A DNA stretch of 64,000 nt from Pseudomonas tremae (GCF_001401155.1 NZ_LJRO01000117.1:1-64000); one strand, 5' to 3'; positions 43,831 through 54,721 are shown, numbered from the stretch's first letter. The notes: generated by a model not told the origin, from the letters alone. Made by a program: numbers and translations.

Positions 43831-45444
43831 TCAGCCTTCGATTCCCAGCATGTCTCGCACCAGTGCTTCCGCAATCCGTATGCCGTCCACGCCTGCCGAC
43901 AGGATGCCGCCCGCATAGCCTGCGCCTTCACCAGCTGGGTACAGGCCTTTGGTGTTCAGGCTTTGCAGGGTCGGGCCTCGGGTGATGCGCAACGGCGCCG
44001 AGGTACGGGTTTCGATTCCGGTCAGCACTGCGTCATGCAGTGAGAAGCCTTTGATCTGCTTGTCGAACGCGGGCAGTGCCTCACGAATGGCTTCGATGGC
44101 GAAGGAGGGCAGGGCGTCAGCCAGGTCCACCAGCTTCACGCCTGGCTTGTACGAAGGCTCGACGCTGCCCAATGCGGTCGACGCGCGGCCTGCGATAAAG
44201 TCGCCGACCAGTTGCGCCGGGGCTTCATAACTGCTGCCGCCGAGCAGGTAAGCGTGGGATTCCAGGCGTTCCTGCAACTCGATACCGGCCAGCGGGCTGC
44301 CAGGGTAGTCCTGCTCTGGAGAGATACCGACCACGATGCCCGAATTGGCATTGCGCTCGTTGCGCGAGTACTGACTCATGCCGTTGGTCACCACTCGGCC
44401 TGGCTCCGAAGTTGCGGCAACCACGGTCCCGCCAGGGCACATGCAGAAGCTGTAGACCGAGCGGCCGTTGCTGGCGTGGTGTACCAGCTTGTAGTCGGCT
44501 GCGCCCAGTTTCGGGTGGCCGGCGTACTTGCCCAGGCGAGCCCGGTCGATCAATGATTGCGGGTGCTCGATACGAAAGCCCACCGAGAAGGGCTTGGCTT
44601 CCATGTACACGCCACGACTGTGCAGCATGCGGAATGTGTCGCGAGCGCTGTGGCCCAGCGCCAAAATTACGTGCCGGGACTCAATCTGCTCACCGCTGTC
44701 CAGCTGAACGCCCAATAGTTGGCCATCTTCAATCATCAGGTCGGTCACGCGCTGCTGAAAGCGCACTTCACCGCCCATTGCCACGATCTGGTGACGCATG
44801 TTTTCGACAACGCCTGTAAGGCGAAACGTGCCGATGTGCGGTTTGCTGACGTAAAGGATTTCTTCCGGCGCACCGGCTTTCACGAACTCGTGCAGCACTT
44901 TGCGACCGATGAATTTCGGGTCCTTGATCTGGCTGTAGAGCTTGCCGTCCGAAAATGTCCCGGCACCACCTTCGCCAAACTGCACATTGGACTCGGGCTT
45001 GAGGACGTTTTTGCGCCACAGGCCCCAAGTATCCTTGGTGCGCTGACGTACTTCGGTGCCGCGCTCGAGGATGATCGGCTTGAAGCCCATCTGCGCCAGC
45101 AAAAGCCCGGCGAAGATACCGCACGGGCCAAAACCGACCACGATCGGACGTTCGGTCAGGCCTTCGGGAGCATGACCGACCACCTTGTAGCTGACGTCGG
45201 GCGCAGGGCCCACGTGGCGGTCATTGGACAGCTTGCGCAGCAGTGCCTCTTCATCCCTGACCTGAAAGTCGATGGTGTAGATAAAGCAAAGCTCGGAGGA
45301 CTTTTTGCGCGCATCGTAACTGCGCTTGAAGAGGGTGAAGTCCAGCAGTTCGCTGCTGTCGATGCTTAGGTGCTGCAGGAGCGCAACGCGCAGGTCTTCT
45401 TCCGGGTGATCGATCGGCAGCTTGAGTTCGGTGATTCGTAACAT
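43831..45444 (-). CDS. FAD-dependent dehydrogenase (COG2509)
   Basis: A 537-residue flavoprotein. An N-terminal ferredoxin-like domain (about 1-90) is followed by the FAD Rossmann motif VVGFGPCGIFAGLL at about 100-113 and FAD contacts in RKNVLKPESNVQFGEGGAGTFSDGK. The C-terminal GLYPAGEGAGYAGGI is also FAD-binding. COG2509 proteins are widespread, with no well-defined substrate. The gene is monocistronic. Confidence 0.88.
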   Translation of the reverse strand: MLRITELKLPIDHPEEDLRVALLQHLSIDSSELLDFTLFKRSYDARKKSSELCFIYTIDFQVRDEEALLRKLSNDRHVGPAPDVSYKVVGHAPEGLTERPIVVGFGPCGIFAGLLLAQMGFKPIILERGTEVRQRTKDTWGLWRKNVLKPESNVQFGEGGAGTFSDGKLYSQIKDPKFIGRKVLHEFVKAGAPEEILYVSKPHIGTFRLTGVVENMRHQIVAMGGEVRFQQRVTDLMIEDGQLLGVQLDSGEQIESRHVILALGHSARDTFRMLHSRGVYMEAKPFSVGFRIEHPQSLIDRARLGKYAGHPKLGAADYKLVHHASNGRSVYSFCMCPGGTVVAATSEPGRVVTNGMSQYSRNERNANSGIVVGISPEQDYPGSPLAGIELQERLESHAYLLGGSSYEAPAQLVGDFIAGRASTALGSVEPSYKPGVKLVDLADALPSFAIEAIREALPAFDKQIKGFSLHDAVLTGIETRTSAPLRITRGPTLQSLNTKGLYPAGEGAGYAGGILSAGVDGIRIAEALVRDMLGIEG

Positions 45445-45539
45445 TAAGGGGTCCAGTTTTCGGGCCGCAGGTTCAGCCCGACAGCACTACAAGACCGACG
45501 ATTATAAGCGCTGAACCCCTTTGGCGGCGAGTCTGCTGG

Positions 45540-46220
45540 TCAGTCGTCGCGCGAACCGCCGTAATAACCGCAGCCACGCTGGGCCTGGCCGTTGATGCGC
45601 AGCTCGGCGGTCAGGTGTTGCACCGAGCCGTTCACGCTGTCTACGCAACGCTGCGGCGCAACCCAGAGCTCGATACGCTGATGGTTGGCCTCGCTGCTGA
45701 TGCTGAAGCTGCCATCGGGTAGCTTCTCTTCGACATACGGCACCGCCAGTGCCTCGGCACCTTCACGTTCCAGCACCATGCCCTTGCCGCTGACGTTGAC
45801 GTTCCACGCTGGTTTATTGCCACTGGCGTGCAGTGTCAGGCGTTTGAAATTAGGGTCTTCACAGCCTTGGCCGGGGCGCTCGACACGATACAGTTGGTGC
45901 AGGTCCAGCAGCCCGTCGCTGTTGCCTGCCTTACTCGCGGTAAAGTTGCCGCGCAGGTCGGCAAACGCCTTGCCCTGAGTGTCGGCCAGTGAAGCGGCTT
46001 CCTGCAACACGCCGGTATTGCCTCGATCCTTGACCACGTAGCGGCGCTGCTCGTTGCATGGTTTGAACAGTAACTGGCCACCATCACCCGTCAGATCGCC
46101 CTGCATACGGAGCATGCCTGCCGTGGAGACCTTCGGCTCATCGGCCTGTCTGCCGAGCAACTGGCACCCGGCGAATAGCGGTAGAAGGGCAAATACGAGG
46201 ACGGAACGGGCAGCAAACAT
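45540..46220 (-). CDS. Lipoprotein with META/HslJ-like C-terminal region
   Basis: A 226-residue lipoprotein with lipobox LFAGC (about residue 19). The middle part (about 40-100) looks beta-rich; the region from about 110 on has the KRLTLHASGNKPAWNVNVSG and later QRCVDSVNGS features of META/HslJ-like domains, in which an active-site-like Cys pair is common. GGAG precedes the ATG. Function unknown. Confidence 0.7.
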   Translation of the reverse strand: MFAARSVLVFALLPLFAGCQLLGRQADEPKVSTAGMLRMQGDLTGDGGQLLFKPCNEQRRYVVKDRGNTGVLQEAASLADTQGKAFADLRGNFTASKAGNSDGLLDLHQLYRVERPGQGCEDPNFKRLTLHASGNKPAWNVNVSGKGMVLEREGAEALAVPYVEEKLPDGSFSISSEANHQRIELWVAPQRCVDSVNGSVQHLTAELRINGQAQRGCGYYGGSRDD

Positions 46221-46339
46221 GGTGTGATCTCCAGACAAGTGCCGCCACGTTACTCAGACTGGAGGTGCATCACAAGGGGGGGCATACCTGCTCGGGTCAC
46301 TACGAAGCGCTGACCTGAGCGGAAGCAGGCATCAATGAC

Positions 46340-46415
46340 ATCGCAGGGCCGCAGTGCGACGCGCAGCGTCAGGAAAGGCGTTACCACGCGCAGCGTGGTA
46401 ACGATAATTATCGTG
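46340..46415. repeat. Palindromic cluster downstream of braG
   Basis: GTTACCACG (46380-46388) and CGTGGTAAC (46394-46402) form a perfect stem. It is followed by the palindrome ACGATAATTATCGT (46401-46414). Upstream gacgcgcagcgtc is a shorter hairpin. This looks like another repeat-family copy and could also end the bra transcript, although no U-run follows. Confidence 0.65.
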
Positions 46416-46444
46416 GCCCATCCTGTTTCTGAACGTTAATGCGC

Positions 46445-47146
46445 TTACCCGCCCAGATACGCATCCCGCACTTTCGGATCGACCAGCAGTTCTTCACCGG
46501 TGCCTTGCATGACCACGCGGCCGTTTTCCAGTACATAGGCGCGATCGGCGACTTTCAGGGCCTGGTTGGCGTTCTGCTCGACCAGAAACACAGTCACGCC
46601 ATCGCGACGCAGTTGTTCGACGATCTCGAAAATCTGCTGGATGATGATCGGTGCCAGACCCAGCGATGGCTCGTCGAGCAACAGCAACTTGGGTTTGCTC
46701 ATTAACGCACGGCCGATGGCGAGCATCTGCTGTTCGCCACCGGACATGGTGCCGCCACGTTGATTGAAGCGCTCCTTGAGGCGCGGGAAGAGCTGCAGGA
46801 CCTTGTCCATCTGTTCCTGATAGTCAGCCTTTTCCGTGAAAAAGCCACCCATTGCCAGGTTTTCTTCGACTGTCAGGCGCGCAAACACACGGCGGCCTTC
46901 CGGCACCACGGCGATGCTCTTGCGCATGATGACTGACGATTCCTGACCGACCAGCTCTTCGCCCATATAACGAATGCTGCCGCTGTGAGCGCGAGGCGAT
47001 CCGCACAGGGTCATCAGCAGGGTGGATTTGCCAGCGCCGTTGGCGCCGATCAGGGTGACGATCTCGCCCTGACGTACCTCCACGTTGATGCTGTGCAGTG
47101 CCTGGATCTTGCCGTAGAAGGTGGAGACGTTTTCAAACTGCAACAT
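46445..47146 (-). CDS. braG: Branched-chain amino acid ABC transporter, ATP-binding BraG
   Basis: A 233-residue LivF-type ATPase: Walker A GANGAGKST, signature MSGGEQQM and Walker B LLLLDEPSLGLAP. One base after braF. It drives import of Leu, Ile and Val with BraF. Confidence 0.95.
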   Translation of the reverse strand: MLQFENVSTFYGKIQALHSINVEVRQGEIVTLIGANGAGKSTLLMTLCGSPRAHSGSIRYMGEELVGQESSVIMRKSIAVVPEGRRVFARLTVEENLAMGGFFTEKADYQEQMDKVLQLFPRLKERFNQRGGTMSGGEQQMLAIGRALMSKPKLLLLDEPSLGLAPIIIQQIFEIVEQLRRDGVTVFLVEQNANQALKVADRAYVLENGRVVMQGTGEELLVDPKVRDAYLGG

Positions 47147-47914
47147 TTACGCTTCCCCCAGGTAGGCTTTAATCACGTCAGGATTGTCGCGAATCTGTTC
47201 CGGTGTGCCGTCTGCCAGAGGCGTGCCCTGATTGATCACCACGATGTGGTCGGAAATGCTCATAACCAGTTTCATGTCGTGTTCGATCAGCAGGACGGTC
47301 GCGTCATGCTCGCTACGCAGCACGCCGATCAGCGCTTTGAGGTCGTCGGTTTCACGAGGGTTCAGCCCGGCTGCTGGCTCGTCGAGCATCAGGATGCGCG
47401 GACGGGTCATCATGCAGCGGGCGATTTCCAGACGACGTTGCTGACCGTAGGCCAGCGTGCCGGCAGGTCGGTTTGCGAACTCCCTGAGGTTGACTGCTTC
47501 GAGCCAGTGCTCGGCGTACTCCATCGCTTCGCGCTCGCTGCGGCGGAAGGCCGGGGTCTTGAACAGACCCGCCAGGAAATTGGTATTCAGATGCCGATGC
47601 TGGGCAACCAGCAGGTTTTCCACAGCGGTCATTTCCTTGAACAGACGAACGTTCTGAAAGGTTCGCACCACGCCTTTGCGGGCAATCTGGTGACCGGCAA
47701 GGCCTTGAATCGGCTCACCATCCAGCAGGATGGTGCCAGCGCTGGGTTTGTAGAAGCCGGTCAGGCAGTTGAACACCGTGGTCTTGCCGGCGCCGTTAGG
47801 GCCAATCATCGACACGACCTGACCTTTGTTGACGGTCAGGGCCACGCCGTTGACCGCCAGCAGGCCGCCGAAACGCATGCTCAGATCCGTGGCTTGCAGC
47901 AATGGGCGGCTCAT
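47147..47914 (-). CDS. braF: Branched-chain amino acid ABC transporter, ATP-binding BraF
   Basis: A 255-residue LivG-type ATPase with Walker [10 protein letters not shown], signature LAYGQQRR and Walker [14 protein letters not shown]. Its start overlaps the braE stop by four bases. Confidence 0.95.
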   Translation of the reverse strand: MSRPLLQATDLSMRFGGLLAVNGVALTVNKGQVVSMIGPNGAGKTTVFNCLTGFYKPSAGTILLDGEPIQGLAGHQIARKGVVRTFQNVRLFKEMTAVENLLVAQHRHLNTNFLAGLFKTPAFRRSEREAMEYAEHWLEAVNLREFANRPAGTLAYGQQRRLEIARCMMTRPRILMLDEPAAGLNPRETDDLKALIGVLRSEHDATVLLIEHDMKLVMSISDHIVVINQGTPLADGTPEQIRDNPDVIKAYLGEA

Positions 47915-49176
47915 TTCGGCAGCTCCGCTTTCAATTTCATTTCAGGGCGTTGCATCGGCAGGAAGCCTTGAGGACGCCAGATCATCATCAGCACCATCAG
48001 TGCGCCGAACATCAGCATGCGGTAGTCACTGAACTCTCGCATCAGTTCAGGCAGCAGAATCATCACGATGGCCGCAAGAATCACGCCCAGTTGCGAGCCC
48101 ATGCCGCCCAGCACGACGATGGCCAGAATGATTGCCGACTCGATGAAGGTGAAGGATTCCGGGGTAATCAGACCCTGCCGCGCGGCGAAGAAGCTGCCAG
48201 CGAAACCGGCAAACGCTGCGCCGAGCGTAAAGGCCGAGAGCTTGATCACGGTCGGGTTCAACCCCAGTGCGCGACAGGCGATTTCGTCTTCGCGCAGCGC
48301 TTCCCAGGCGCGGCCAATCGGCATGCGTAGCAGACGGTTGATGACGAACAGGGCCGCCAGTGCAAGCAGCAGGGCTATCAGGTAGAGAAAAATGACCTTG
48401 TTGATCGAGTTGTACGGCAGGCCGAAGAACTCGTGGAACGTCTGCATGCCCTCAGCCGCCTTGCGCTCGAAGGTCAGGCCGAAGAGGGTCGGTTTTTCGA
48501 TATTGCTGATGCCGTTCGGACCGCCAGTGATGTCGGTGAGGTTGCGCAGGAATATGCGGATGATCTCACCGAACCCCAGCGTCACGATGGCCAGATAGTC
48601 ACCGCGCAGGCGCAATACCGGGAACCCGAGCAGGAACCCGAATAGCGCCGCCATCAAGCCCGCAATCGGCAGGCAGATCCAGAAGCCAAGCCCGTAGTAG
48701 TGCGAGAGCAGGGCATAGCTGTAGGCGCCGACTGCATAGAAACCGACATAGCCCAGGTCAAGCAGGCCCGCCAGCCCGACCACGATGTTCAGGCCAAGGC
48801 CGAGCATGACGTAGATCAGGATCAGCGTGGCGATGTCTACCGCGCCACGCGAACCGAAGAACGGCCAGATGAACGCCAGCACGATCAATGCAGCCAGGCC
48901 CCAGCGCTGGGTGCCTGGCTGTGTAAGAAAGTCGCTGGTCTTCTGTGGGATCAGCGGTTTGTCGGAGCCGCGACGCATGCCGCTGATCTGCTCGGCAAAC
49001 AGCACCCGCAAAAACAGCAGGACCGAACACACTGCAATGATGGTCAGGGTCAGCGGGCTGGCATTCTGCACTTGCAGAGTAACGCCGGAGAAGGCCAGTT
49101 TCAGACCGAATACCGGGTATGCCACGGCCCAGACCAGGGCGGCACTGAACAGCGCCTGTTTGAAAGACTTGCTCAT
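47911..49176 (-). CDS. braE: Branched-chain amino acid ABC transporter permease BraE
   Basis: A 421-residue LivM-type permease, close to the 417 residues known for BraE, with about ten hydrophobic segments. The N-terminal 110 residues add two extra membrane segments compared with short LivM. The cytoplasmic loop around [14 protein letters not shown] contacts the ATPases. Start overlaps the braD stop by four bases. Confidence 0.94.
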   Translation of the reverse strand: MSKSFKQALFSAALVWAVAYPVFGLKLAFSGVTLQVQNASPLTLTIIAVCSVLLFLRVLFAEQISGMRRGSDKPLIPQKTSDFLTQPGTQRWGLAALIVLAFIWPFFGSRGAVDIATLILIYVMLGLGLNIVVGLAGLLDLGYVGFYAVGAYSYALLSHYYGLGFWICLPIAGLMAALFGFLLGFPVLRLRGDYLAIVTLGFGEIIRIFLRNLTDITGGPNGISNIEKPTLFGLTFERKAAEGMQTFHEFFGLPYNSINKVIFLYLIALLLALAALFVINRLLRMPIGRAWEALREDEIACRALGLNPTVIKLSAFTLGAAFAGFAGSFFAARQGLITPESFTFIESAIILAIVVLGGMGSQLGVILAAIVMILLPELMREFSDYRMLMFGALMVLMMIWRPQGFLPMQRPEMKLKAELPK

Positions 49177-50096
49177 ACTTTCTCAACCTCCGGACGACCC
49201 AGAATACCGGTCGGTCGGAACAGCAGCACCAGGACCAGCAGGCCGAAAGCCACAACGTCCTTGTACTGATCACCAAAAATGTCGGCACCGAAGGCCTCGG
49301 CGACGCCCAGCACCAAGCCACCCAGCACTGCGCCGGGAATGGAGCCGATCCCGCCCAGCACTGCGGCAGTGAATGCTTTCAGGCCGACCAGGAAGCCGGC
49401 GCTGGGGTTGATCACGCCGTACTGCATGCTCAGCAACATGGCCGCTACGGCAGCCAGTGCTGCGCCGACGACGAAGGTCAGGGCGATTATGTTGTTGGTG
49501 TTGATGCCCAACAGGTTGGCCATTTTCATGTCCTCGGCGCAGGCGCGGCAGGCGCGGCCCATTCGCGAGCGGGAAATGAACAGGGTCAGGCCGGTCATGG
49601 CTAGCAGGGTGACGACGAATACCACGATCTGCATGTAGGAAATCAACACTTCCTGCGCGCCACCCGGACCGAACGAAAGGCTGCCGGGGAGTAGGTTGGG
49701 TATGGCGAAGTTGCCAGAGCCCTGGGAAAGCTGAACCGAGTTCTGCAGGAAGATCGACATGCCGATCGCAGAAATCAGTGGAATCAGACGGTTGCTGTTG
49801 CGCAACGGGCGGTAAGCCACACGCTCGATGCTGTAGCCGTAGGCACTGGTCACGATGATGGACGCGGCAAAGCCGGCAATCATCAGCAACGGCAGGCTGT
49901 GGATACCCAGCATCGCCAGGCCGGCAAGCGCCATGAAAGCAACATAGGAACCGATCATGTACACCTCGCCGTGGGCGAAGTTGATCATTCCGATGATGCC
50001 GTACACCATCGTGTAGCCGATGGCGATCAATGCATACGTACTGCCAATGGTCAGGCCATTGACCAGTTGCTGCATGTAGTGGAATAACTCGGGCAT
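49173..50096 (-). CDS. braD: Branched-chain amino acid ABC transporter permease BraD
   Basis: A 307-residue LivH-type permease with about eight hydrophobic segments and the loop [18 protein letters not shown]. Length identical to BraD of P. aeruginosa. A terminator and 220 bases separate it from braC. Confidence 0.95.
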   Translation of the reverse strand: MPELFHYMQQLVNGLTIGSTYALIAIGYTMVYGIIGMINFAHGEVYMIGSYVAFMALAGLAMLGIHSLPLLMIAGFAASIIVTSAYGYSIERVAYRPLRNSNRLIPLISAIGMSIFLQNSVQLSQGSGNFAIPNLLPGSLSFGPGGAQEVLISYMQIVVFVVTLLAMTGLTLFISRSRMGRACRACAEDMKMANLLGINTNNIIALTFVVGAALAAVAAMLLSMQYGVINPSAGFLVGLKAFTAAVLGGIGSIPGAVLGGLVLGVAEAFGADIFGDQYKDVVAFGLLVLVLLFRPTGILGRPEVEKV

Positions 50097-50267
50097 TTAC
50101 CGCGCTCCTAAAAACCTGATCTGCATTTCTCTGGGGTGAACTGTGTCGCATTCTGTCGATGCGTTGTTCATGACGCTGGCAGAGAACCGCTGGTGACGGT
50201 TTTAAGATGTTCAGGTGGCTTCGTGCGCAACTCTCTTCACAGAAGGTGCGAACGGGCCTGGATTCGT

Positions 50268-50305
50268 AAAACAAAGCCCACTGCGCTGGCAGTGGGCTTT
50301 GAGGG
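50268..50305 (-). terminator. Hairpin terminator between braC and braD
   Basis: AAAGCCCACTGC and GCAGTGGGCTTT form a perfect 12-bp stem with a four-base loop, 20 bases past the braC stop. Minus-strand T's follow (TTTGTTTTAC). It ends many braC transcripts and so raises the share of binding protein. Confidence 0.88.
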
Positions 50306-50319
50306 TTGATGCAGGCAGC

Positions 50320-51444
50320 TTACTGAGTGGCTTCGGTCTTCGGCTTGCCGAAGTGCCACTCGTAGACCACGAACTGGAAGTTCTTCAGGTCGCCTTTCTC
50401 GTCGTAGCTCAGTTCGCCCATCGGCGTCTTGAACGTGCCGGCATGGATGGCCGCTGCCACTTTGGTGGTGTCTTCGGACTTGGCAGCGGTGATACCGTCG
50501 GCAATCACCTGGACTGCGGAGTAGGACGGGTACACGAACGGGCCGCTCGGGTCCTGTGTCTTGGCCTTGAATGCTTCGGTCAGCGCCTGGTTGACCGGGT
50601 CTTGATCAAAGGATTTCGGCAGGGTGACCAGCAGGCCTTCGGATGCATCGCCAGCGATCTGCGAGATGGAATCGTTGCCCACGCCTTCAGGGCCCATGAA
50701 CTTGGCGTTCAGACCTTTTTCCTTGGCCTGGCGCAGGATCTGGCCCAGCTCAGGGTGGTAGCCGCCGTAGTAAACGAAGTCGACGTTGGCCTGCTTGAGC
50801 TTGGCGATCAGCGACGAGAAGTCTTTGTCGCCAGCATTGATGCCTTCGAAGAGTGCGACTTTTACGCCGTCTTTTTCGAGCGTCTGTTTGACGGCGGTGG
50901 CAATACCTTCACCGTATTGCTGCTTGTCGTGAATGACGGCAACGATTTTCGGCTTGGCGACCTTGGCAATGTAGTTGCCGGCGGCAGGGCCCTGGGCGCT
51001 GTCCAGGCCGATGGTGCGGAACACCAGCTTGTAGCCACGGGCGGTGAGGTCCGGGCTGGTAGCGGCCGGGGTGACCATGATGATGCCTTCGTCTTCGTAA
51101 ACATCGGACGCTGGCTGGGCGGAGCTGGAGCAGAGGTGGCCGACAACGAACTTCACGCCGTCGTTGACGACTTTGTTGGCAACTGCAACGGCCTGTTTCG
51201 GGTCGCAGGCATCGTCGTACTCGACTGCCTCAAGCTGCTTGCCATCCACGCCACCCTTGGCGTTGATCTGTTCGATGGCCATCTTGGCGCCATTGAACTG
51301 CATTTTGCCGTATTCGGCAACAGGGCCGGTCTTGGGGCCGGCGATGCCGATCTTGATGGTGTCAGCTGCGAACGAATGGCTGGCAACCCCCGCCATAACC
51401 AGTGCGGCAAACAGCCTGGAAAGCTTATTGGTACCCTTAGTCAT
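50320..51444 (-). CDS. braC: Branched-chain amino acid binding protein BraC
   Basis: A 374-residue periplasmic family 4 binding protein. Signal peptide at about 1-27 (ending HSFA|ADTIKIG). The two-lobe Leu/Ile/Val-binding fold is recognised from IGIAGPKTGPVAEYGKMQ and VVGHLCSSSAQPASDVYEDE. GGAG is correctly spaced before the ATG at 51444; an upstream in-frame start would mask the signal peptide. Confidence 0.95.
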   Translation of the reverse strand: MTKGTNKLSRLFAALVMAGVASHSFAADTIKIGIAGPKTGPVAEYGKMQFNGAKMAIEQINAKGGVDGKQLEAVEYDDACDPKQAVAVANKVVNDGVKFVVGHLCSSSAQPASDVYEDEGIIMVTPAATSPDLTARGYKLVFRTIGLDSAQGPAAGNYIAKVAKPKIVAVIHDKQQYGEGIATAVKQTLEKDGVKVALFEGINAGDKDFSSLIAKLKQANVDFVYYGGYHPELGQILRQAKEKGLNAKFMGPEGVGNDSISQIAGDASEGLLVTLPKSFDQDPVNQALTEAFKAKTQDPSGPFVYPSYSAVQVIADGITAAKSEDTTKVAAAIHAGTFKTPMGELSYDEKGDLKNFQFVVYEWHFGKPKTEATQ

Positions 51445-51770
51445 GATGCTCCACTCTTGCGTTGTAGTTTTTATAATCCTGATGGCCAAGGCTCCAGGAC
51501 CGGATTCGATCACCGGTTTTCCCACGCCGCCAACTGTACCGGAACAGTTTAGAGCGCCGCTCGTTGGCTTGGATAGTCAGGCATTTGGGGACAAACCGAT
51601 GCGTGTCGCGTAATCGAAAGAAAGTTACACAATCCAACCCATCGAGTGCCTGAAATCATTTCAGAACCATCGGGTTAGCTGCATTTCGTTGCAACCCGTC
51701 ACCTTCATCTGGGCTTGCCGGTGGGAAAGTCGGCGGTATCATTGCACCGATTTTCTTTCTGGTGAAACCC
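51445..51770. other. braC / DUF2288 divergent promoter region
   Basis: 326 bases without a gene between the divergent braC and DUF2288 genes. The middle part (51600-51720) is mixed composition. No sigma-54 -24/-12 pair was found. Confidence 0.5.
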
Positions 51771-52076
51771 ATGACGCAAGAACCTAGCACCCTCTATGCC
51801 AAACTGCTTGGCGAAACCGCCTCAATCACCTGGACTGAATTGCAACCATTCTTTGCCAAGGGCACTTTGTTGTGGGTCGAGCGGCCTCTGGATCTGATCG
51901 AAGTCGCAGAAGCCGTGGCCGAAAATGATGCAGCCAGGGTGTCTGCGTGGCTGACTGACGGGCGGGTTGGCAAGGTGTCTGAAACCAAGGCGCTTGAGCT
52001 GGTAGAGACCGATCCGTTGCTCTGGGCGGTAGTAGTGGCCCCTTGGATTTTGATCCAGGACAGGGCGACGGATTGA
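51771..52076 (+). CDS. DUF2288-family protein
   Basis: A 101-residue small protein typical of DUF2288: LLGETASITWTELQPFFAKG near the start and LWVERPLDLIEVAEAVAEND in the middle. Function unknown. The ATG at 51771 has GGTGA seven bases before; a GTG nine bases upstream is unlikely. Confidence 0.85.
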   Translation: MTQEPSTLYAKLLGETASITWTELQPFFAKGTLLWVERPLDLIEVAEAVAENDAARVSAWLTDGRVGKVSETKALELVETDPLLWAVVVAPWILIQDRATD

Positions 52077-52219
52077 TCGTTGCACCAATAAAGTGCGCAC
52101 GCCTCTTGCTGAGTGGGTGGGAAGGTAACTGCAGGTACACCTGCGTAGCATAAAGCCACATCATCTGACGCAGGTGCGGTGGTCTCGATCAGGGTGCTGA
52201 GGCCGCCTGTTGCGAACAT

Positions 52220-54502
52220 TCAGTGACGAATCTGTCCGCGGTTTGAAAAGTCATCTGAATCGGAAAGGTCGGTAACTGCGCCCAGGCCTTTCGGATGCTC
52301 GCCATCCTGTTGCGGCATGGGCAGCGTCGGCCATCGGCTGGCGGGTTCGCGCTCATTCATCTGTTTGACGAAAGGGATGATTCGTTCCAGTGGCTGCGGC
52401 CTGCTGAACAGATAGCCCTGCACGTAATCGCTGCCGAACTGGCTGAGAAAATCCAATTGCGCCTGGGATTCAACGCCTTCTGTGACGACTTTGAGGCGCA
52501 GTGTATGCGCCATGACGATAATGGCCTGCACAATCTCCATGTCCTGAGGAGACTCGGGGATATCGACAATGAAGGACCGGTCGATCTTCAGCGTGTCCAG
52601 CGGCAGACGCTTGAGGTAAGCCAGTGATGAATAGCCCGTGCCAAAATCGTCAATCGACAACGATACCCCCAGGCTGCGAATCTGCTTGAGCAACAGGATG
52701 GTGTTGCTGATGTTGCCCATCAGGGCGTTTTCGGTGACCTCCAGTTCGAGCCGTCCCGGTGCTGCATTCGCGTCGGCCAGCGCCTTCCGGACTTCGTCTA
52801 CCAGTTCGTCACGGCTCAGGTTGAGCGCCGAGCAGTTGACGGTAATGATCACCGGGTCCAGCCCCTCGCTACGCAATGTGCCGAGGTCATGGCAGGCACG
52901 GCGAAGCACCCAGTTGTCGAGTTCGGCAATCAGGCCGTTGGCCTCGGCAATGCTGATGAAGCGATCAGGCGTCAGCAGACCGTGTTGCGGGTGATTCCAG
53001 CGCACCAGGGCTTCCAGCTTGGCGACGTGGCCGGTTTGCAGGTCGATGATCGGTTGGTAGTAGACCTGCAGACCCGCCTCTTCGCGCAAGGCGTTGCGCA
53101 GCTCTTCCTCAAGGTGCAGCTCCAGGCTGGCTTTGGTCTTGAGTGCCGGACTGAAGAAATTGACCCTGTTGCGCCCGTTGCCCTTGGATTGATAGAGCGC
53201 CAGGTCGGCATGCTTGAGCAATTCGTCACAGGATGACCCGTCACGCGGGAACACGGCGATGCCGATGCTGGTGGTCATCACCATGCGGCGTCCCGCCAAG
53301 CCGATAGGGTCTTTCATCCGGTGCATGACCCGATGAGCCAGATGCCGAGCCTCTTCGTAGTCCGGAACGCTCAACAGGATGCAGAACTCGTCACCACCGA
53401 AACGCGCGACCACGTCTTGAACCCGGGTTGCGCTGCGGATGCGCTCCGCAATCACCTTGAGCAGTTCGTCCCCGGCGTCGTGGCCCAGGCTGTCGTTGAT
53501 GCGCTTGAAGTGGTCGATGTCCAGAAACATCACCGCCAGCAGGCCGCTGGTATGGGCATGCTCCAGCAGTTTTTCGGCAAATATCTGGTTGAAACCGCGT
53601 CGGTTGATCAGGTTGGTCAAAGGATCGTAGTGCGCCACCTGCTGCAGCGAGACGCGCGCCTGATCCAGTTGGCTGAGCAGCGCATTGACCCGCTTCAGGT
53701 CGTGGTCCTTGCCTTGCAGCTTCTTGTCGGCCATCGCCGCGCTGATGCTCCCTGCGATGATCAACAGCGTGATGACCGCGATGGTAAGCCCCAGTTGCTG
53801 GCTGTTTTCAGTGCTTGGAATGTGCAGCGGCGCCCCTTCAGGCATGACCAGCCGCAACGCCCGCATGCCCATCAGGTGCATGGTCAGCAGGCCCGCGCCC
53901 AGCAAAAGGCTGACCCCGTAACGGAACATCTGGTGGAACATGCCGCTGTGCTGGCGCAGGTGACGGGACAAAGTCAGCAACGCCACGCTGGACAGAATGG
54001 CTACCAGAATGGACAGCGCGAACATCTTCGGTTCGTAGTGCTGGGTAGCGGCGGACCGCATGGCTGACATGCCCAGGTAATGCATGATGGCAATGCCGAT
54101 GCCCATGACCACCGCGCTGAGCAGGCAGCGTTGGGTGGTGAGCGTAGGGACCGTCAGGGCTTTGATCGCGACCAGGGCAGTGACCAGCACTACCAGCAGT
54201 GACATCAGGGTGACGGTCAGGTCATAGGCAATGGTCAGCGGCGCCTGAAATGCAAGCATGCTGATGAAGTGCATGGCCCACACACCGCCCGCAAGGCACA
54301 GCGCACCGAGCGCCTTCCAGAGGCGACGGCTTCTTACGGCCTCGACCTGGATAACGCGGTCGGCGATGTCGAGCGTCGCAAAACAGGCAGCACAGGCCAC
54401 GCCATAGGCCAGTGCCACGAGGAACATATTATGACTGCAATCAATCAGTACTTGTCCGTCAGCCGGCAGGCCGGCGAACATGTTCAAACCCAGCCACTCC
54501 AT
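52220..54502 (-). CDS. MHYT-GGDEF-EAL membrane protein (MucR-like)
   Basis: A 760-residue inner-membrane protein. The N-terminal MHYT sensor (about 20-255) has seven hydrophobic segments and three Met-His motifs, MHFI (77), MHYL (140) and MHLM (208), thought to bind copper and sense gas ligands. A short coiled linker is followed by GGDEF (369-373) with intact signature and an EAL domain (EALVRW at 497-502) that keeps DDFGTGYSS. Both c-di-GMP synthesis and breakdown are possible. The domain set matches P. aeruginosa MucR, which feeds alginate production, although gene neighbours differ. Alone on its mRNA. Confidence 0.92.
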   Translation of the reverse strand: MEWLGLNMFAGLPADGQVLIDCSHNMFLVALAYGVACAACFATLDIADRVIQVEAVRSRRLWKALGALCLAGGVWAMHFISMLAFQAPLTIAYDLTVTLMSLLVVLVTALVAIKALTVPTLTTQRCLLSAVVMGIGIAIMHYLGMSAMRSAATQHYEPKMFALSILVAILSSVALLTLSRHLRQHSGMFHQMFRYGVSLLLGAGLLTMHLMGMRALRLVMPEGAPLHIPSTENSQQLGLTIAVITLLIIAGSISAAMADKKLQGKDHDLKRVNALLSQLDQARVSLQQVAHYDPLTNLINRRGFNQIFAEKLLEHAHTSGLLAVMFLDIDHFKRINDSLGHDAGDELLKVIAERIRSATRVQDVVARFGGDEFCILLSVPDYEEARHLAHRVMHRMKDPIGLAGRRMVMTTSIGIAVFPRDGSSCDELLKHADLALYQSKGNGRNRVNFFSPALKTKASLELHLEEELRNALREEAGLQVYYQPIIDLQTGHVAKLEALVRWNHPQHGLLTPDRFISIAEANGLIAELDNWVLRRACHDLGTLRSEGLDPVIITVNCSALNLSRDELVDEVRKALADANAAPGRLELEVTENALMGNISNTILLLKQIRSLGVSLSIDDFGTGYSSLAYLKRLPLDTLKIDRSFIVDIPESPQDMEIVQAIIVMAHTLRLKVVTEGVESQAQLDFLSQFGSDYVQGYLFSRPQPLERIIPFVKQMNEREPASRWPTLPMPQQDGEHPKGLGAVTDLSDSDDFSNRGQIRH

Positions 54503-54721
54503 AGCGTGCCCTATTGTTCACTACCAGGGCGCCAAGGCTGAAGGCCTGGCGATTCCGGGTGAGTATAGAGCCTGTTTGCAACCTGCCAGCCAAATGAGCT
54601 GTCATTTTGATATGTCTTCAATAACGAATAGTTATAAAAGGCCATCACTTGTTCGCTGTTTTTACCAACGTTTACAGGCAGATAGCATTTCGGCGTCCTG
54701 CTTACGTAAACAACGAGAAAG

